The notes below the pieces were generated by a model that saw nothing but the letters and a program-made list of their open reading frames with translations, was not told where the DNA came from and searched no databases. 64,000 bases of DNA from Geosiphon pyriformis (lineage: Eukaryota; Glomeromycota; Glomeromycetes; Archaeosporales; Geosiphonaceae), in assembly GCA_016748015.1 (NCBI GenBank), contig JAAOMT010000040.1:1-64000 (forward strand), written 5' to 3'. Below, piece by piece: positions 11,926 to 25,465 of this stretch. Both the position numbers and the translations under genes were made by a program. Position 1 is the first letter of the stretch. Every line of letters begins with the position of its first letter.

Positions 11926-12660
11926 TACTTTAATATTGAAGAACAAAATACGTAATAAAAAACCAAATTCAATAAACTTTTTCATGAAATTCTTGGAAGA
12001 GAAAGCTCTTTTATACAAATTTAAAGTAATATTATTGTTTTAAAACTGTTTTAGTGAATTTTTAAAAATATTTTTTTTCATTAATGATGGCCCTGCAATT
12101 AATATTTGTTACTTTAATATTTTCAATGTATTTAGCATTTATAATATTTATTTTTTAGTTAATTTAGATTATCGTTTTTAATAATATTTTGAGAACAATT
12201 TAAAGTTAATTTTGGTAATAAAATTAATAATTATTTTTAATTTGTTGTTTATAAAGTATGTAAATTGTATAACAAAATAGTTTATATTAAGAAAATTCTG
12301 GTTCTTCAAATTTAATTTTATATTTTTTAACAAAATATTATTTATTTTTCTTTGGTTTTTAAATTAACTTGTTAAAAAAGAAATATTGCTAAACATATAT
12401 TATTATAGATAGCCTAATAAAAAATACATACTATAAATATAAGCTTAATTTATTAAAGTTAAATAGCTTATTACAATATTAAAGATAAAAAACACCAAAA
12501 TAAATCTGTTAAAAAATACAAAAAAAAATTAAACAAAAAATTGTTACAAATTGTTAAACTCTTAATATTTTTTATAAAACTCAATTTTAAATTAATAAAT
12601 TGTTATTTAGTTAATATTATAAATTTGTTTGTAAATTTTTTATTTTATTTTATTTTATTT
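11926..12660. other. AT-rich non-coding DNA at start of repeat island
   Basis: Base composition changes sharply right after the NTE1 stop, to nearly all A/T. No gene or clear element was recognised. The 3' UTR of NTE1 should lie in the first part. TTTTA runs near 12640-12665 are the tail of the LINE that follows on the minus strand. Confidence 0.5.
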
Positions 12661-14220
12661 TTATTTTAGTTTAATAAATAAGACCTAATCACTATCTAGG
12701 AGCATACAACATATGCATGTCATAAACTAAATACAATTTATATGCTTATTATATATGACCAGCTACTCAGACCAATTAAGATAATCCTATATTAGCCATT
12801 ACTACTATGTTACTACCTAAACCAGAAAAAACAAATATTTAGAATATGTACTAAAATATACATCTTTAATCTCTTTCAAAGTTAACAATATAACTGTTTT
12901 ATTACTTAATTTACTTATATTACTATTTTTACAAGACACTATACTATTATTAACTATTACCAAACCAGTTCTTTCTAAACCAGCTTTGTATTTAAATTTG
13001 TAATACTATATTTTAGATCTGTAAATTAATGCCAAATTTTTTACAAAAAATATAATAAGTTTACTAACAGATTTAATATTACCAAAAACTATTAAAGCTT
13101 TATTGTACCAGTTTTTAGATATAAAATTTTTTACCAAAAAAGAATACAAACTGATGTTATATATACAAGAAGCAATATTAACTAATAATATTTATTATTT
13201 TTCAAACTTATATAGAATCATATTATAAGCAATTTTTTTTAAAAAACATCCAAAAGCATAATCCAAAGTCTTAATATTATTACAAAATACATAGTACTTA
13301 AATATAATACATTATACAAACATTTCTTAATAATTACCAACAAATATTTATGCAGAGCTTTTATGAAGTAAGTATATAAAACAGCTAATAAATAGCTTGT
13401 AAAGTCAAAAGCCATATAGTTATTAAGATGTTAAACTTTAGAAGTTTTTTTTTAATTTATTTTATTGATATTACAATCTTTTGTCACTTTAGATTCAAAC
13501 TTATTTTTCCACTTGACATAATATAAAATTTCATAAAAATTCTTAATATAATAATAAATATTATAAGACAATGCTTTATTATCTAATTAAATAAAAAACT
13601 TGCAAATTACAGTAGAAAAAACTGAACCAAAAAAGCAGACATCAGTAACAAGTTTGTTAACATGTTTATTTTTCATATTACTAACATAATTTTTGATTTT
13701 AATCCAAAAAACTAATAAAATTTTCTCTTTAATAAAATCAATTATCTGTTATTGTTTTATCTACAAACTTTTCTTAAAATCAAATAAAGCCAATTTTAAC
13801 TTATTAATGTAAGTGCAAATGGTTGTTTAACTGTCTAAATTAATAACCATATTACTTTTTACAGAAACACAAACAAATACAAAAGAAATGATCTTAAATT
13901 TAGCCAAAGTTAAAAACATAATGACATATATCTTAATCTTAATATTTAAGTTAACATAAAAAAAAAGACAACAGTTTCCCTAACAATTAAAAATGAACTA
14001 AAATTCTTTATAAATCTATTCAAGTATATATTAAAAAAACTCAGACTAGATTTTAAAAATTCAATTTTAATGTGATCAATCAGGTTAATAATATTAAGTT
14101 TAATAAAACATCTACCACAAAAAATACTAATTAAACCAGATAAAATCTTATGAAATTTAAAACCAATTATTATTATTAAAACCAGCATATTATAAAACTA
14201 AAATTTGTTATAAATATAAT
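12660..14220 (-). mobile_element. Decayed LINE (copy B), 3' part
   Basis: The 3' end near 12660-12780 matches the 3' ends of copies A, C and D: read on the minus strand it has the CTAGATAGTG-type terminal motif followed by an A/T tail. Upstream, 13620-13760 reads as a ruined copy of the RNase H region (IKIKNYVSNMKNK in place of the family VKxHSGVxGNxxAD). The minus-strand open frame at 13946-14188 may be a remnant of the RT region. G and C are almost absent and stop codons are everywhere, so this is an old, inactive copy. The 5' limit is uncertain. Confidence 0.65.
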
Positions 14221-15250
14221 TAAAACATATGAAAAAAAAGCAAAAAATAAAAATAATAAATAAAATATATACAATAACATAATAGTTATTTTAAATATTA
14301 AAAACAAAAAACTTAAACATAGAAATAATAATTAACAAATAAAAAATTTACTATAAAAACATTCAAAAAAACAAAACAATTAAAAAAACTTTATACAACA
14401 AAATACAAAAACAAAAAAATAACTATATAGAAAAACTTATTAGAAAAGTGAAAAAACTTTTAAAAATCCAATAACAAGTGTTTAATCAAAAGTGCTAATA
14501 AAAAAAACTAAGGAATTTGAAAAGAACAGTTTCCAATAGCATACTATTATTATTACTTGGAACAATAGCTGAATATCCAAACACTATATATTAATAGCTC
14601 TAAATAAGTATTTAACAAATAAATAATACAACAAATAAAATACTTTATTGGAAAAAACAATTTAATAATTCATGTAAAATAATTTACTAACTATATACAA
14701 TTTTCTATAAATACAAAAAAATACTATTACATTTAGTTATAGAAAATATAACAGCAAACCAATTAAAAAAAATAATTAATTTACAATTTAAAATACTAAA
14801 AACAGAAGTTTTCAAGACAATAATAAAAAAAAGTATACAAATTTATTTAATAAAAAAACTTAAAAGATTTTAATAGAGCTTAATATTAAAAAAAAGAAAT
14901 AATATTATTCATAAAAAATAATAATAATATAAATAACCAATAGTAAAATAAAGATTATTAAAATACATAATACTAAGAATTTCAAAAATTTTAAAAATTA
15001 CAGAAATATTGGCAAAAATACTAGGAATTTTAGCAATAATTTAAAAAAATTGTAAGAATTTCAGGAATTTTGTATTATGAAAATTTATGTATATATATTA
15101 ATTAATAAGTCAAGAAAAAAAAGAACAAACTCAACTTTAAGATAAGTTCAATTTTAAGATTAATTTAGCTATTTTTAATTTTATTAACAATTACAAATTT
15201 ATTAACTTATTAATAAACTTTTATCATATTTATTACTTAAATAATTTCAA
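14220..15250. other. AT-rich DNA of unknown origin
   Basis: Over 85 percent A/T by eye, no supportable gene. It may be the continuation of copy B or other decayed repeats, but I found no convincing alignment to the better-preserved elements here. Confidence 0.4.
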
Positions 15251-15388
15251 GATTTTTTTTTTTTTATTACATTTAATGAGTGAAATTCAAACGCTACCTA
15301 GAACTATACATCATACAAATAATTTAAACTAGGTATGAATCATGCATTTTTTACATGTGACCAGCCATTCAAGCCAATCAGAACAACA

Positions 15389-18300
15389 CTATACATTTAT
15401 ATAAACAGAAACTATATCACTTATACCAGAAAAAAACTGACAATATTTACAAAACCCAAAACTAACACCAAAAGCATTAGTGATATCTAATAACTTAACC
15501 ATACTATCTGAAAGTAGCTTAGGGGGGCCTACCACTAAAAGAAATAGAGAACTATTACATGGAATTGAACCATTTCCCTCCATAAGAGACCTGTGTTTGG
15601 CACAAACCAATTAAACCTCTTTCCGAAAAGTGAGACAAAATTTTCACACAAAGTTCATGATGGTCAGAGCTGCCACCTTGGAATCTTTAAAAACAGAAAG
15701 TGACTCATGATACCAATCATTAAAAACAAAACCTTTATAAAGAGCTGTGCTAATCACTACATCAGAAACACATATTGACAACAACTGTAAGACACATAAG
15801 AAGGAATGAGATAAACCAGTGTAATTTTCCCAAGCAGAAACATCAGATGGGCAGGAAAACATGTGGTCGGAAACCTTAACATTACCACAATAAAGACATA
15901 TTATGCTGGGATAGCACCTATTATACAACCGTTTCCATACAGCTATAGGAAGCTGATAATGCAGTGTCTTCATAAAATATGTCTAATTGTTAGCAGTACA
16001 CTTACTAGTGAAACCAACAGCCAAATGAGAATCCGGATGTTACACCAAAGAAGACCTGAACCAATCAATATCCAAACGCAAGCTTCCCATTATAACCTGA
16101 AAGCCTAAACTCATCTCCCAATGTGCATGATGAACTGATTGGAAAATGTCATGGACAAAATGTCTAGAATTACCAGATACCACAGTACCACCAGCCACTA
16201 AAACCCGCTCACTGATTGAAGGAGGTAGGTGAAAGTCAGAAAAAGCAGCAACTTTAGCTAAAGCATCAGCACGCTTATTGTCCAACATGCCAAAATAATC
16301 TTTGACTTTAACCCAATTTACATCCAATCTTTTATGACAAATAACATTAGCAATGTGGCAGTGTTTGATCCAACACTGATTCCTGAAATCCAGACAAAGC
16401 AAAACAGATTCTGAAACACACGCATCCAAAGCAGTCTGACTGTCAGAGAACAGGTCAACAGAACTAAGAGAAGGGACACATTTTAGAGCCAAAGCAATGG
16501 CTTGTAATTTGGCTAATGTAGAAGAGACCAAGCCAGACACATTCACACCCAAACCTAAATTAAGGTCTTCAAAAAACACTGCCGCACCAGCTTTCATATC
16601 AAGAGTTCCCAGCCCACACAAGGAACTATTTGTATACACAGAAAGATGAGAAGATGTAGTATTCAACAGATTGGAACTGACCACACCAAACTCACAGGAC
16701 TGAAGAACGTCATGATGCATACAGCCATCCAAGAATAGGAAACCAACAGAAGAAGAGGCCATATTAGCAATAAAGTGAATGGCAATACCATACCAAATGG
16801 AACAGGACTGCAGGGGTCCAATCTTTTTCACCATTTGAAGGTTGACCAACTAAAAACAGCACTATTATGATCTTGAAGCTGTTCCACAAATGCAACACCA
16901 TACCAGTGGAGTGAGGAAACACACCTGAAAAATGTCTTATTACCAAGCACAAAAGAAAAAGGAGTACCAGACTGAAGGTGAAATGTACTGGCCACCGAGC
17001 TGCCTAAGGACAAATTGTAATCAGAAAAAACACGGACCACACCAGCCAAAAAATTATTTGAAGAGTCAACTCTAATACAAGATGGGAATACCAATAGATG
17101 GCAAGGGCACCAGCTGAGAACCTGAAGATTGTGGCATTGGTGTGCAAACAACTGACCCAAAACACCAACTGAATTCGCAAAAAAAACAATGGAAGCCAAC
17201 TTACTCTCAGCCTGAACCTGTTCAAATGTTTTCAAACTGTACAAAGAAGGGTAGTACAGTGCATCATTGAGAAAATTAAGTGGCAGACCAGACTTAGATT
17301 TCAAACCCTTGTGAATGAGAGCATTCTATTTGTTACACACACTGATAGAAACAAAACTGAACTGAGTCCTGTAACTGATGATGAAAACAAAAACTGCTGA
17401 CACCAAATATGCAAATTGTTTATCTGAAATCACTTTTCTTAAGACAATATTGGTAAAAAACCAAATATCTGAATGCGCCTTAACCAAGCTAGGCCTAGAT
17501 AAACCTTTAGAAGATAGGAAGATTCCCAAATAGCAATGAGGTTCCCCCTTTTTAGCAACAGAGATAGGCAAACCACTGATATTAAGAGCAGGATTCGCTA
17601 CCCGGCAGTTAATAGGGATGACCACAGTCTTCTCATTATTTATCGAAATGTCATTAATTCTAAAGAAATCACTAGCAATATTAAGGATGTGTTGAGTAGC
17701 TGACTGGCTATTGCCAACCCAAATCGTATTATCAACAAAAGCACCAGCAGCCAGAAATGATGTCAGTCCAGCTTAAGATTCTATTTGGCCAGCTTTGGAA
17801 ACAAAATGAAAATTCAATCTATAGCCACACACAGACTCTTGTTTTTTGACTTCACAAAGAAGCGGATCATAAAATATGTACCAAAAAAGTGGAGAGAAAA
17901 CCTCCTCTTGGTCCAAGCCATCATGCATGTAATACCCATCTGTCAAACTGAAATTTGTCATCACCCTGTTAGTGTGATCATTGTGAATGGAGCCAAAAAA
18001 CCTAATAAAGCTGTCACACATCTTGATTCTAACTAAACTCCCTCTAAGATGCTCCCAACCAACAGAATTATAGGCTTTGTGCATGTCCTGCAAAACCAAT
18101 CATAGTTCTCAATTTTTCTCCAAGGCATCCTTAATTACAGAACCAATAGCAAAGATCGAAGACTGTGTAGTTGTACTTTTCAAAACAGAAAAATTGTTCC
18201 CACGCAAGATGTCAAACTCACTACAAGCCAATGAAATCTTATCTAAAAGAATTTTGAAAAAAACCTTGCAGGCTGTCTCAATCAAAGCAATAGGACAGGT

Positions 18301-20046
18301 ATTCATAAGAACACCTTCTCATTCATAGGATTTAAGAATCATGGAAACCCAAGCTTCCCTTCAAGGCCCAGGGACCAACTCACAGACCAAACAACAATTC
18401 AGAAACACCAAAACCATATCCAAAACTAATTTATTGCAGTGTTTCCACAACTCATTAGATATATCAGAAAGACCAGCCGCCTTCCCATCAGGTAAATTTA
18501 AAATGACCACCAACATCTCATCGAAATCAATTGGACTCATTACACTGGCAAAAGCTTCATCAAAAACGTAATCCAGAGGCTGATATTAGTGAACCCAATC
18601 ACTAGAGATATCAGAAATCACCTCATGCTTCTGCATTCAGCCCTCCATAATCTCATCTACCTTAGACTTAACCAACATGGGTTCCAAGACCAATTCGTCA
18701 CTAACCATAATATAGTCCAATACAACTTTGTGAAAAGGATGCTTTAATACACTTCTGATTGTATAATCTTTGTCTGACTCAAAACTTTCCATTCGCCTGG
18801 TAATAGCCTGTTTGATCTGAGACTCCTCCGCATGCTTGGATTCCATAAGCTTGAAAGAATGATAAGACTTTTTCACCTTAGCCAGCAAAAAATAAATGAC
18901 ATCAAAACTAGCACCTGAGAAAAAGATTGATTTTGTTGCTGCAGCACTGATTGGGTTGAGACTGTCCCACACACTTAAAAGCAAAGCAAATTCATTACTA
19001 GACACCGAACGAGAAGCCTTCACCAGCTTGGAAACCAGCAGTTCCAACTTATGAAACCTAGAAGACTCTTTAGTATAAACACTATCATAATCTTTGAACC
19101 ACTTTTTTTTGAATGTACCACCAGCAGAAAGAACCACAACCTTACGAATAACATCCCACATTGAATCTAGATCTGAAGAGCTCTTAGCTGCAGCAAACTT
19201 ATTTGAAAACACAGACACATTAGCAGTTGTCAAAATTTTGAAATCCAGCCACTTCAAATCAGTAATGTTCCTGACATTGAATTTCCAACAATTTTTGTTT
19301 GCCTGCTTGCACAAAGAGGAGAGCTGCATATTCAACAAGCCACCCAAATCTGCGGAAATTGATACAGCTTTGTAATCAGTATCAAAGAATTCATCAACAT
19401 TAACCATGCTACGATCCACTATTGCATTGACCAAACCAGAAGAGACAAACATGTAATCGATCATTTTAGAGACATCATAAGAATTGCACCATATAGACAA
19501 ATTTGTAAACAAGCTCCCATTCAAAGCATTGACCAAGCCCAGATTGAAACACTTTCTGAAACTAGCACACCTATGAGAACTATCCTCATTAAAATTGCCA
19601 CCAAGAATAACAAAAAATGATTTGTTCACAGCTCTTGCTATAAAAGAATTGACATCAGCAGCCTGAAAAAACTGTGTTGCCGAAGAAGCACCAGCATACA
19701 GACCCAAAACAGACACAGAGATTTTATTCCTAAAAAGTAGTTTGATGGATATAAGCCAATCAGGGATCTCAGAAACCTTATACACATGCTTTGACAAAGA
19801 TTCATTTAGAACAATTGCCACACCCGAGCCAAGATGACCAGAGTCCACACCAGAAATGAACACATGAACACCAGGAAATTTGTTGGCTATTCAAGGGTAA
19901 ACCCGCCTCTTAAGTTTAGTCTCAGTACAAATAGAAATCGAATTGTTCACACTCCTGTGCCAGCATATAATGTCTTCTTGCTTCACTGAATTGTTCATGC
20001 CTCTAACATTACACATGGCTATATTCCATACTAAATCATTCATTGA
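15389..20046 (-). pseudogene. LINE copy A ORF2: endonuclease / reverse transcriptase / RNase H, disrupted
   Basis: Starts at the ATG overlapping the ORF1 stop (MNDLVWNIAMCNVRGMNN). The AP-endonuclease-like domain has TETKL, then GGNFNEDS where GDFNED is expected (Asp to Asn), and DTDYKAV where an xDH-type motif is expected. The RT region has LQDMHKAYNSVGW (motif A) and AFVDNTIWVG at the active-site box (second Asp replaced by Asn). RNase H remnants: SDSQTALDAC is kept, but the first Asp and the Glu are changed (TNSS, AKLQAI). C-terminal CLYCGNVKVSDHMFSC is a C-x2-C-x7-H-x3-C finger. Stops include TGA at 19891-19893, 18361-18363 and 18319-18321, all at Trp positions of copy C. Not functional. 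Confidence 0.88.
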
Positions 20047-21870
20047 GATACAGAAAAGACTGCAGAACCTGAGCCAGCACACATCTGATCTAACTTCTCC
20101 AATACTGAACAAACCGAAGCTTTAAGAGCCATCAACTTCAACTCCAAACAGCCCACTTTTGAAGTCAAAATTTTTGAACTACTTGGACCCAAACTCGAGA
20201 CACCAGAGGAAACCAAAGAGGGAGGAAGAACCACAGACTTAGGTTCATCCAGAACCATATCCAAACCAAATTCCATATTTGCTGTAATAGAGACAACCAA
20301 GGACTGAGAAGAGGAGACAAGAGCCAAGGGCACCAGGTTTAAATTGTTAAGTTTGTCTATAATACCAGACACCTTATTCATGAGAAGTTCCAAAGAATGC
20401 TCCAAAGAAGTGAGACAAGTTTTCAAAAGTGAATTAACAGGACCTGCAGGAGACAAGTGACCAACCACATCTGAGGCACCAGAAAAAGAGCCAAAACCAG
20501 GACCAAAACCAAAATGAGGACTATTAGACAAAGATACTAGAGAGACAACTTGGGTCCATGATTTGCTGTCAAATGCAGCTGGTCTAAAAATAGGCATATT
20601 CTTTTTTACATACAGCTTGGCCAACTGGAGGTGGTTCTCATCAGAGACAACCCTTTTAAATGACTTAGAAAGTTTAGGAGAAGTTGAGGTCTCAGCATCA
20701 CACTCTAAAACAGAATGATCAAGTTTCCCACACTGTTCACACCAAACCATGTCCAATCTAGCCCAAGACAGTTTCACCCCACCAAAAATAGGCTCTGTAC
20801 AAAACACAGATTCCAATACCTTGTCATTCTCAAAACAAACCACAGCACAATAAACCCTATTGCCAGTGTCTAAGGATCAATTTATGACACAAGTTTTCTC
20901 ACCAGCTCCTGCCAAAAGATCACCAAGATTATGAGCCATTGTTTCTACTGGCAACGTAAACAAAAGCGCCCTATACCAATCTTTAGATGCCCATGTCTTA
21001 TGATCCCTCACAGCTTTGGCCATGCACACTAAATTTTTCCCGATTAAGAATGACCACTTAGCTGCCAACTAATTTGTCTGACTCAATTCAGCAAACTCCA
21101 CCACAGCCTTCTGCCACAGCCCAATGAGTTGTAATCAGATTGACACCACTTGACCAAACTCAGATACTGCGGCGATGATCATTTCTTTTGGCATATCCAT
21201 GGGAATTTCTTTGATCACTATGGCCTGATCTGAGTGAATTCCTTGTCTTCTAAGATCGCTGTTTACTATAATGTTATTTTTCCTGGCCAGTGATACGGTC
21301 TTTTTTATGCTTTCTGATGAAGTAAATGTCAATCAGATAATCCCTTCAAATTTTGAGGGGGTGGTAGCTCCTCCAAAACCATTGATTCCAGAAAATAATT
21401 TTCTTATAACTTGAGTTTTGGCTATTGCCGATTTCCCTTCTACAGCTGAAAGATTGATGTCCAAAGCAAAAGATTTCTTCACAGCTACTTCCACTTAAGT
21501 TTTAATGATTTTGGAATCAATCCACGCCTTATCCAAAGAGAAGGACATATGGAGGGGGAAAAAAAACCTCTTCTTCCTCCTCCATGTCGTAAATAATAGA
21601 GCCAATAACTGCACCATTATTGAAACACTTGGCTTGAGGTGTATTTATCTTGGAATCAGATACTCTTCCGCCATTGGAAGCTTCCCCATCAGTATCCATG
21701 CTAATAAACTGCCTGACCACCTAACCAGACCCACTACTTTTGAGAATCGCACCATTACTTGAGAGCTTAGCACCACCGGGAGCTTTCTTGGTTGTATGAC
21801 TTGAATCACTACCAACTGAACCAGAAGTTGGAACTCTGGTCGACCTTCTTTTAGCACCAGTACCACTCAT
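20040..21870 (-). pseudogene. LINE copy A ORF1 (RRM-like plus CCHC knuckle), disrupted
   Basis: Nucleic-acid-binding ORF1 protein of the element. The likely start is MSGTGAKRRS at 21870. An RRM-like block around 21330-21130 contains SDQAIVIKEIPMDMPKEMI, and a second block around 21068-20880 contains AAKWSFLIGKNLV and KDWYRALLFTLPVETMAHNL. A zinc knuckle follows (CEQCGKLDHSVLEC, about 20740-20700), then a Ser-rich tail. Several in-frame stops break it. Its stop codon overlaps the ORF2 start as ATGA. Confidence 0.83.
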
Positions 21871-22015
21871 GGGAGCAGCCAGATCAACAACAAAAGGATT
21901 AGGTTCTTGTAAAGTGTTAGAAGACAGTATGAAATAACAGAAAAAAACTTCTTTCGAAATATGACTCTTTTTCAGGAATTTAGAACAAAGAAGAGAAAGA
22001 AGTTTTTTATTAATT

Positions 22016-23820
22016 TAGATTTTCAAGATTATCAAAGTTAAAATTAACATTATAATTAGATTAATATTATTCAAATTTATTATAGTTACTTGAACAAAAT
22101 TAAAACAATAGTTTTTGATTATAATTACTAATAGAAAATTAATTAGTTATTATATTAATTTGTTAATTGTGTTTATTGAAATTACTAACTAATTATATAA
22201 AAGCACTAAGATTATAATATTAAAAATTGCTTGGTAAAGATATTAGAAAAAAGTATAAATATAATTAAAGAACTAAAATTGCTTATTAAAAAAATGTAAA
22301 TACCAGAATAAACTAATTATCAAGCCAAAAAAATTATCAAAGTTATTATTAACTATTATTAAGTAAATATTTGTTTATTATACAAAAAATTTCAATACAA
22401 AATCTTCAAAATACTTTTAGAATATACTTTAACTAATTTGAGTACTAAATTTTAAAAATTACCAACATCTACTCAAAAAATCTATTTATAATACTAAAAT
22501 CTCATATTTGTTTATTAATATTAGTTTTAATTACATAGACTACATTCTTTTCAATAAAGATAGACTATTTAAATACCAAAAAATTAGCCTGTTTTTAATT
22601 ATTTAATTCTATAATTACTTTCTATTACAGTTTTATTAATTGTATTTTGATTAACTTAATAATATTAAAGTTGGTAAGTACAGCTTATATAATCTCTATA
22701 AACATTTTCATCAGAATTTATTTTATAACAATAATTTGATTTGTTTAATTGTTTATTAAATGCTTAAAATTAGTATTTATTATAATATTATAATCAATTA
22801 TCAGATTAGCTGTAGTTAATATTGTTTTTTTTAAAGTAAAAAATATCTGAATAATTCTACCAAATTTTGAAAAAGTAAAAGCTCTTTCAAAACCATTTAT
22901 ATTGTTATGGGTTGGAGTAACAAGCTAATGGATAGTAAAAGAGAACAGAATTGTAGAGTAATAAAAGAGATCAAAGAAAATTCAACTTCAAAGAGCAAAT
23001 TGAATAAGTATGAATTCAATGTGCAAGATCAGTTTTATAAAATATCTCAGTCACTATACTTTTCAAGAATAACCAGGGAATTTGAAGGTAAAGAGATAGT
23101 CCATACTGTTAACAAATAATCACACACTGGTATAATTCTATGCCTCATATTGGCACTTTTAAAATTCAATATCAGATATTAAGTATACTCTTCAGTCATG
23201 TTTTATTCAATAATCTTCAAATGCTACAATTACATGTTTTAGGAAAAGAGTAAGAAATAACCAACAAATGATCTTTTATTCTAAGATGTTCAGATACTTA
23301 AAGGTAGAGAAAGAGAAATTAGCAATAAGAGAAAGATTAAGATAAAAGTTGTTATTTTATTTATTTAATTTCCTTGATTTCTACATGCTTTTCTACAGCT
23401 AAGAGATTTATTATTTATATAGCTATCAAAAGTGGTCAATGATTAAATCAACAACTAGGTTAATGATTAGGTCAATGATCACTTTCTAAAAATAGAGTGG
23501 CTAATTTATATGATATCAATGGCTAATACATGTGATAATTAATAAGAAGTATAAGTTTCAATCATAACAATATTAACAAATATATTTCTAACAATTTTCA
23601 ATTTATTCTGAGTTGATTTTTAAGTAATAATTAAAAGATTAATATCTAAAACAAATAATTTGTAAACTAAAATATGTACCAAAGACTTAAAAAAAAGGAA
23701 AAAAAAAGAGATTTATTCAAAACATTATTTTTATTATTATTACTAATATTGAAATTAATTTGTCTAAAAAACTTTTTAAGAACATACTTAATAATTTTGC
23801 TTAATATTATTAGCCAAAAT
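22016..23820. other. AT-rich interval with one small open frame
   Basis: Mostly low-complexity A/T DNA. One stretch at about 22870-23430 is slightly richer in G and contains an open frame of 70 codons on the plus strand (22907-23119), rich in Lys, Glu and Ser. It has no family I recognise, no visible splice partner and no start context evidence. I do not call it a gene. Confidence 0.4.
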
Positions 23821-23824
23821 TTGA

Positions 23825-24790
23825 TATATTATTTAATATAAAATTATTTTTATAATTTTTATTATTAATTAACATATATTATTATTTTAATTTATTACTT
23901 ATTATTTTATTAAATTATTTGAATTATTATTTAATTAATAATTTAATTTGTACAGAACACAAATAAAACCAAATTGCAATAATCAAATTATGCAATACAT
24001 CAAACTATATAATATTTAAATTTTGCCAAAATAGTCAACAATTTATTAAAATAATTTATAGTTTGCAAAATAACTTGAAGTTTTATAAAATATATTTTTA
24101 ATTTACCAAAATATTAAGAAAAAAAAATGCTAGATTATAGAATAATACTACAATAAATTGTATAAAAAAAAGCTTTTTTTTAAAAAAAATATATCTTACT
24201 CAAAATTATCTTTTCTTAGATATCTTTTTTATAAATTAACTCAAATAAAACTTATTTAAAAACATAAATTCTTTAATTGTTTTTATTTTAAAATTAATTA
24301 TTTTATACTTATATTTTGAAATTGATTAGTTACTAATTTTAGTAATTATTAGTAATTTCCAAACTTAGATTCAAAATGATTTTTTTAACAAATTTTTTTA
24401 TTTCTTTTTTTAATTTATTTTCTTTTATTTTTTTTTATATTTTTTTTATATTATTGGATAGCTTACAATCAAGATTTTTTGTAAAAAAGTTGACTTTTAT
24501 AACAAAATAACTATAAATATTTTAAAAAATTTACAAACAAAATTTTTTTGTAAAAGAATTAATTTTTACTACAAAATAACTATACAAATAATTGGCACAA
24601 AATTAATTATTCTATTATAAGCCCAATAGTATACATATTTCAAAGTATAAAAAGATACTTTAAAAAAAAAATTAGCTTATTAAAAATTACTGATTTCTAT
24701 TAAACAGCAGAATTAATAGCAAATAATATTAACAATTTTAAAAAAAAAGTAGAAAAACTTTTGATAACACCAGTTTTTTAGGAGTTAAGT
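23825..24790. repeat. ~1 kb interspersed repeat, copy 1
   Basis: Aligns by eye over its length with 48285-49320 in the same orientation. Shared anchors include ATTTGTACA(G/A)AACACAAAT, TTTAAAAAAAAAATTAGCTTATTAAA and AGTAGAAAAACTTTT-like ends. No open reading frame and no obvious terminal inverted repeats. It could be a non-autonomous element or a decayed fragment of a longer one. Confidence 0.65.
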
Positions 24791-25465
24791 TAATATTTTA
24801 TGTTCTAATTTATTACTGCTATCAAGCTAAAAACTGGTTTTTTTAACAAAAAACTTTTTTTTATATCTATATTTTCTATATTAGTAGTATTGTTAATAGT
24901 TAAACTATTTATCTTATTAGTCTTAAATAATTTTCAAAAAATACCAATATTAATTTTAGCAGTAAAATTTTTTAAAATATCTTTTTTATGCTTTTTTTTA
25001 ATAAACAACTCTAAAATTATAAAATTAATACCAAACTTTTTTTGAATTTTTTATATTTAAACTATTATTAACATTGTCAAATTTGTAGTTAAAAAAAGTT
25101 TTAAGATATTTAATTAAATAGTAAAAAATAATCAAAGATAAAAAAACTTTTTTTAAAAATATAGTTTTTTTTCAGAAATTTGGAATGTAAAAGAGAAAAA
25201 AGTTTTTTATAATTAATTATTATAAATTTTTTTATTAATTTTAAAGCTTAAAAAACAAATTTCATATAAAAAAGTCTTATGTTGTTTTTAAATACAGATT
25301 TATTATTAATAAAACTATATATATACTAAAATACAGTTTTAATAAAAGTCAATTTAATCTTGAAAATAGTATTAAATATTAAAATAAAAGCTATTTATTT
25401 AATAAATTTTTAATAATTAATAATTGTTTTTTAAATACTATTAAAGATAATACTATTTCTGTCTG
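24791..25465 (-). mobile_element. LINE 5'-end and ORF1 fragments (decayed)
   Basis: Minus-strand reading of 25150-25215 gives AAAAAACTTTTTTCTCTTTT followed by a TTCTGAAAAA-like stretch, resembling the 5' ends of copies A and C. The adjoining 25260-25465 aligns in the same orientation with 63080-63305 in copy F (shared TTTAATCTTGAAAATAGTA-type and TCTGTCTGG-type anchors). It is a patchwork of short retroelement pieces; 24791-25140 is unassigned AT-rich DNA. Confidence 0.5.

Larger units (their letters stand above)
15250..22015 (-). mobile_element. Near full-length inactive LINE retrotransposon (copy A)
   Basis: A non-LTR element of about 6.7 kb on the minus strand. The 5' end near 22010 reads AAAAAACTTCTTTCTCTTC, also found at the start of copy C. 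Then come ORF1 (about 21870-20040), ORF2 (20046-15389) with endonuclease, reverse transcriptase and RNase H regions plus a C-terminal Cys/His motif, and a short 3' UTR ending in a conserved motif and an A-rich tail. An RNase H domain downstream of RT is typical of the I/Tad/Loa-like groups. Several stops and frameshifts make it inactive. G+C is clearly higher than in the flanking AT island, so it is younger than copies B and E. Confidence 0.88.

Noticed and set aside
22907-23119. 70-codon plus-strand open frame as a gene
   Set aside because: No homologue recognised, no start context or neighbours; it lies in a repeat island. Reported only inside the interval description.
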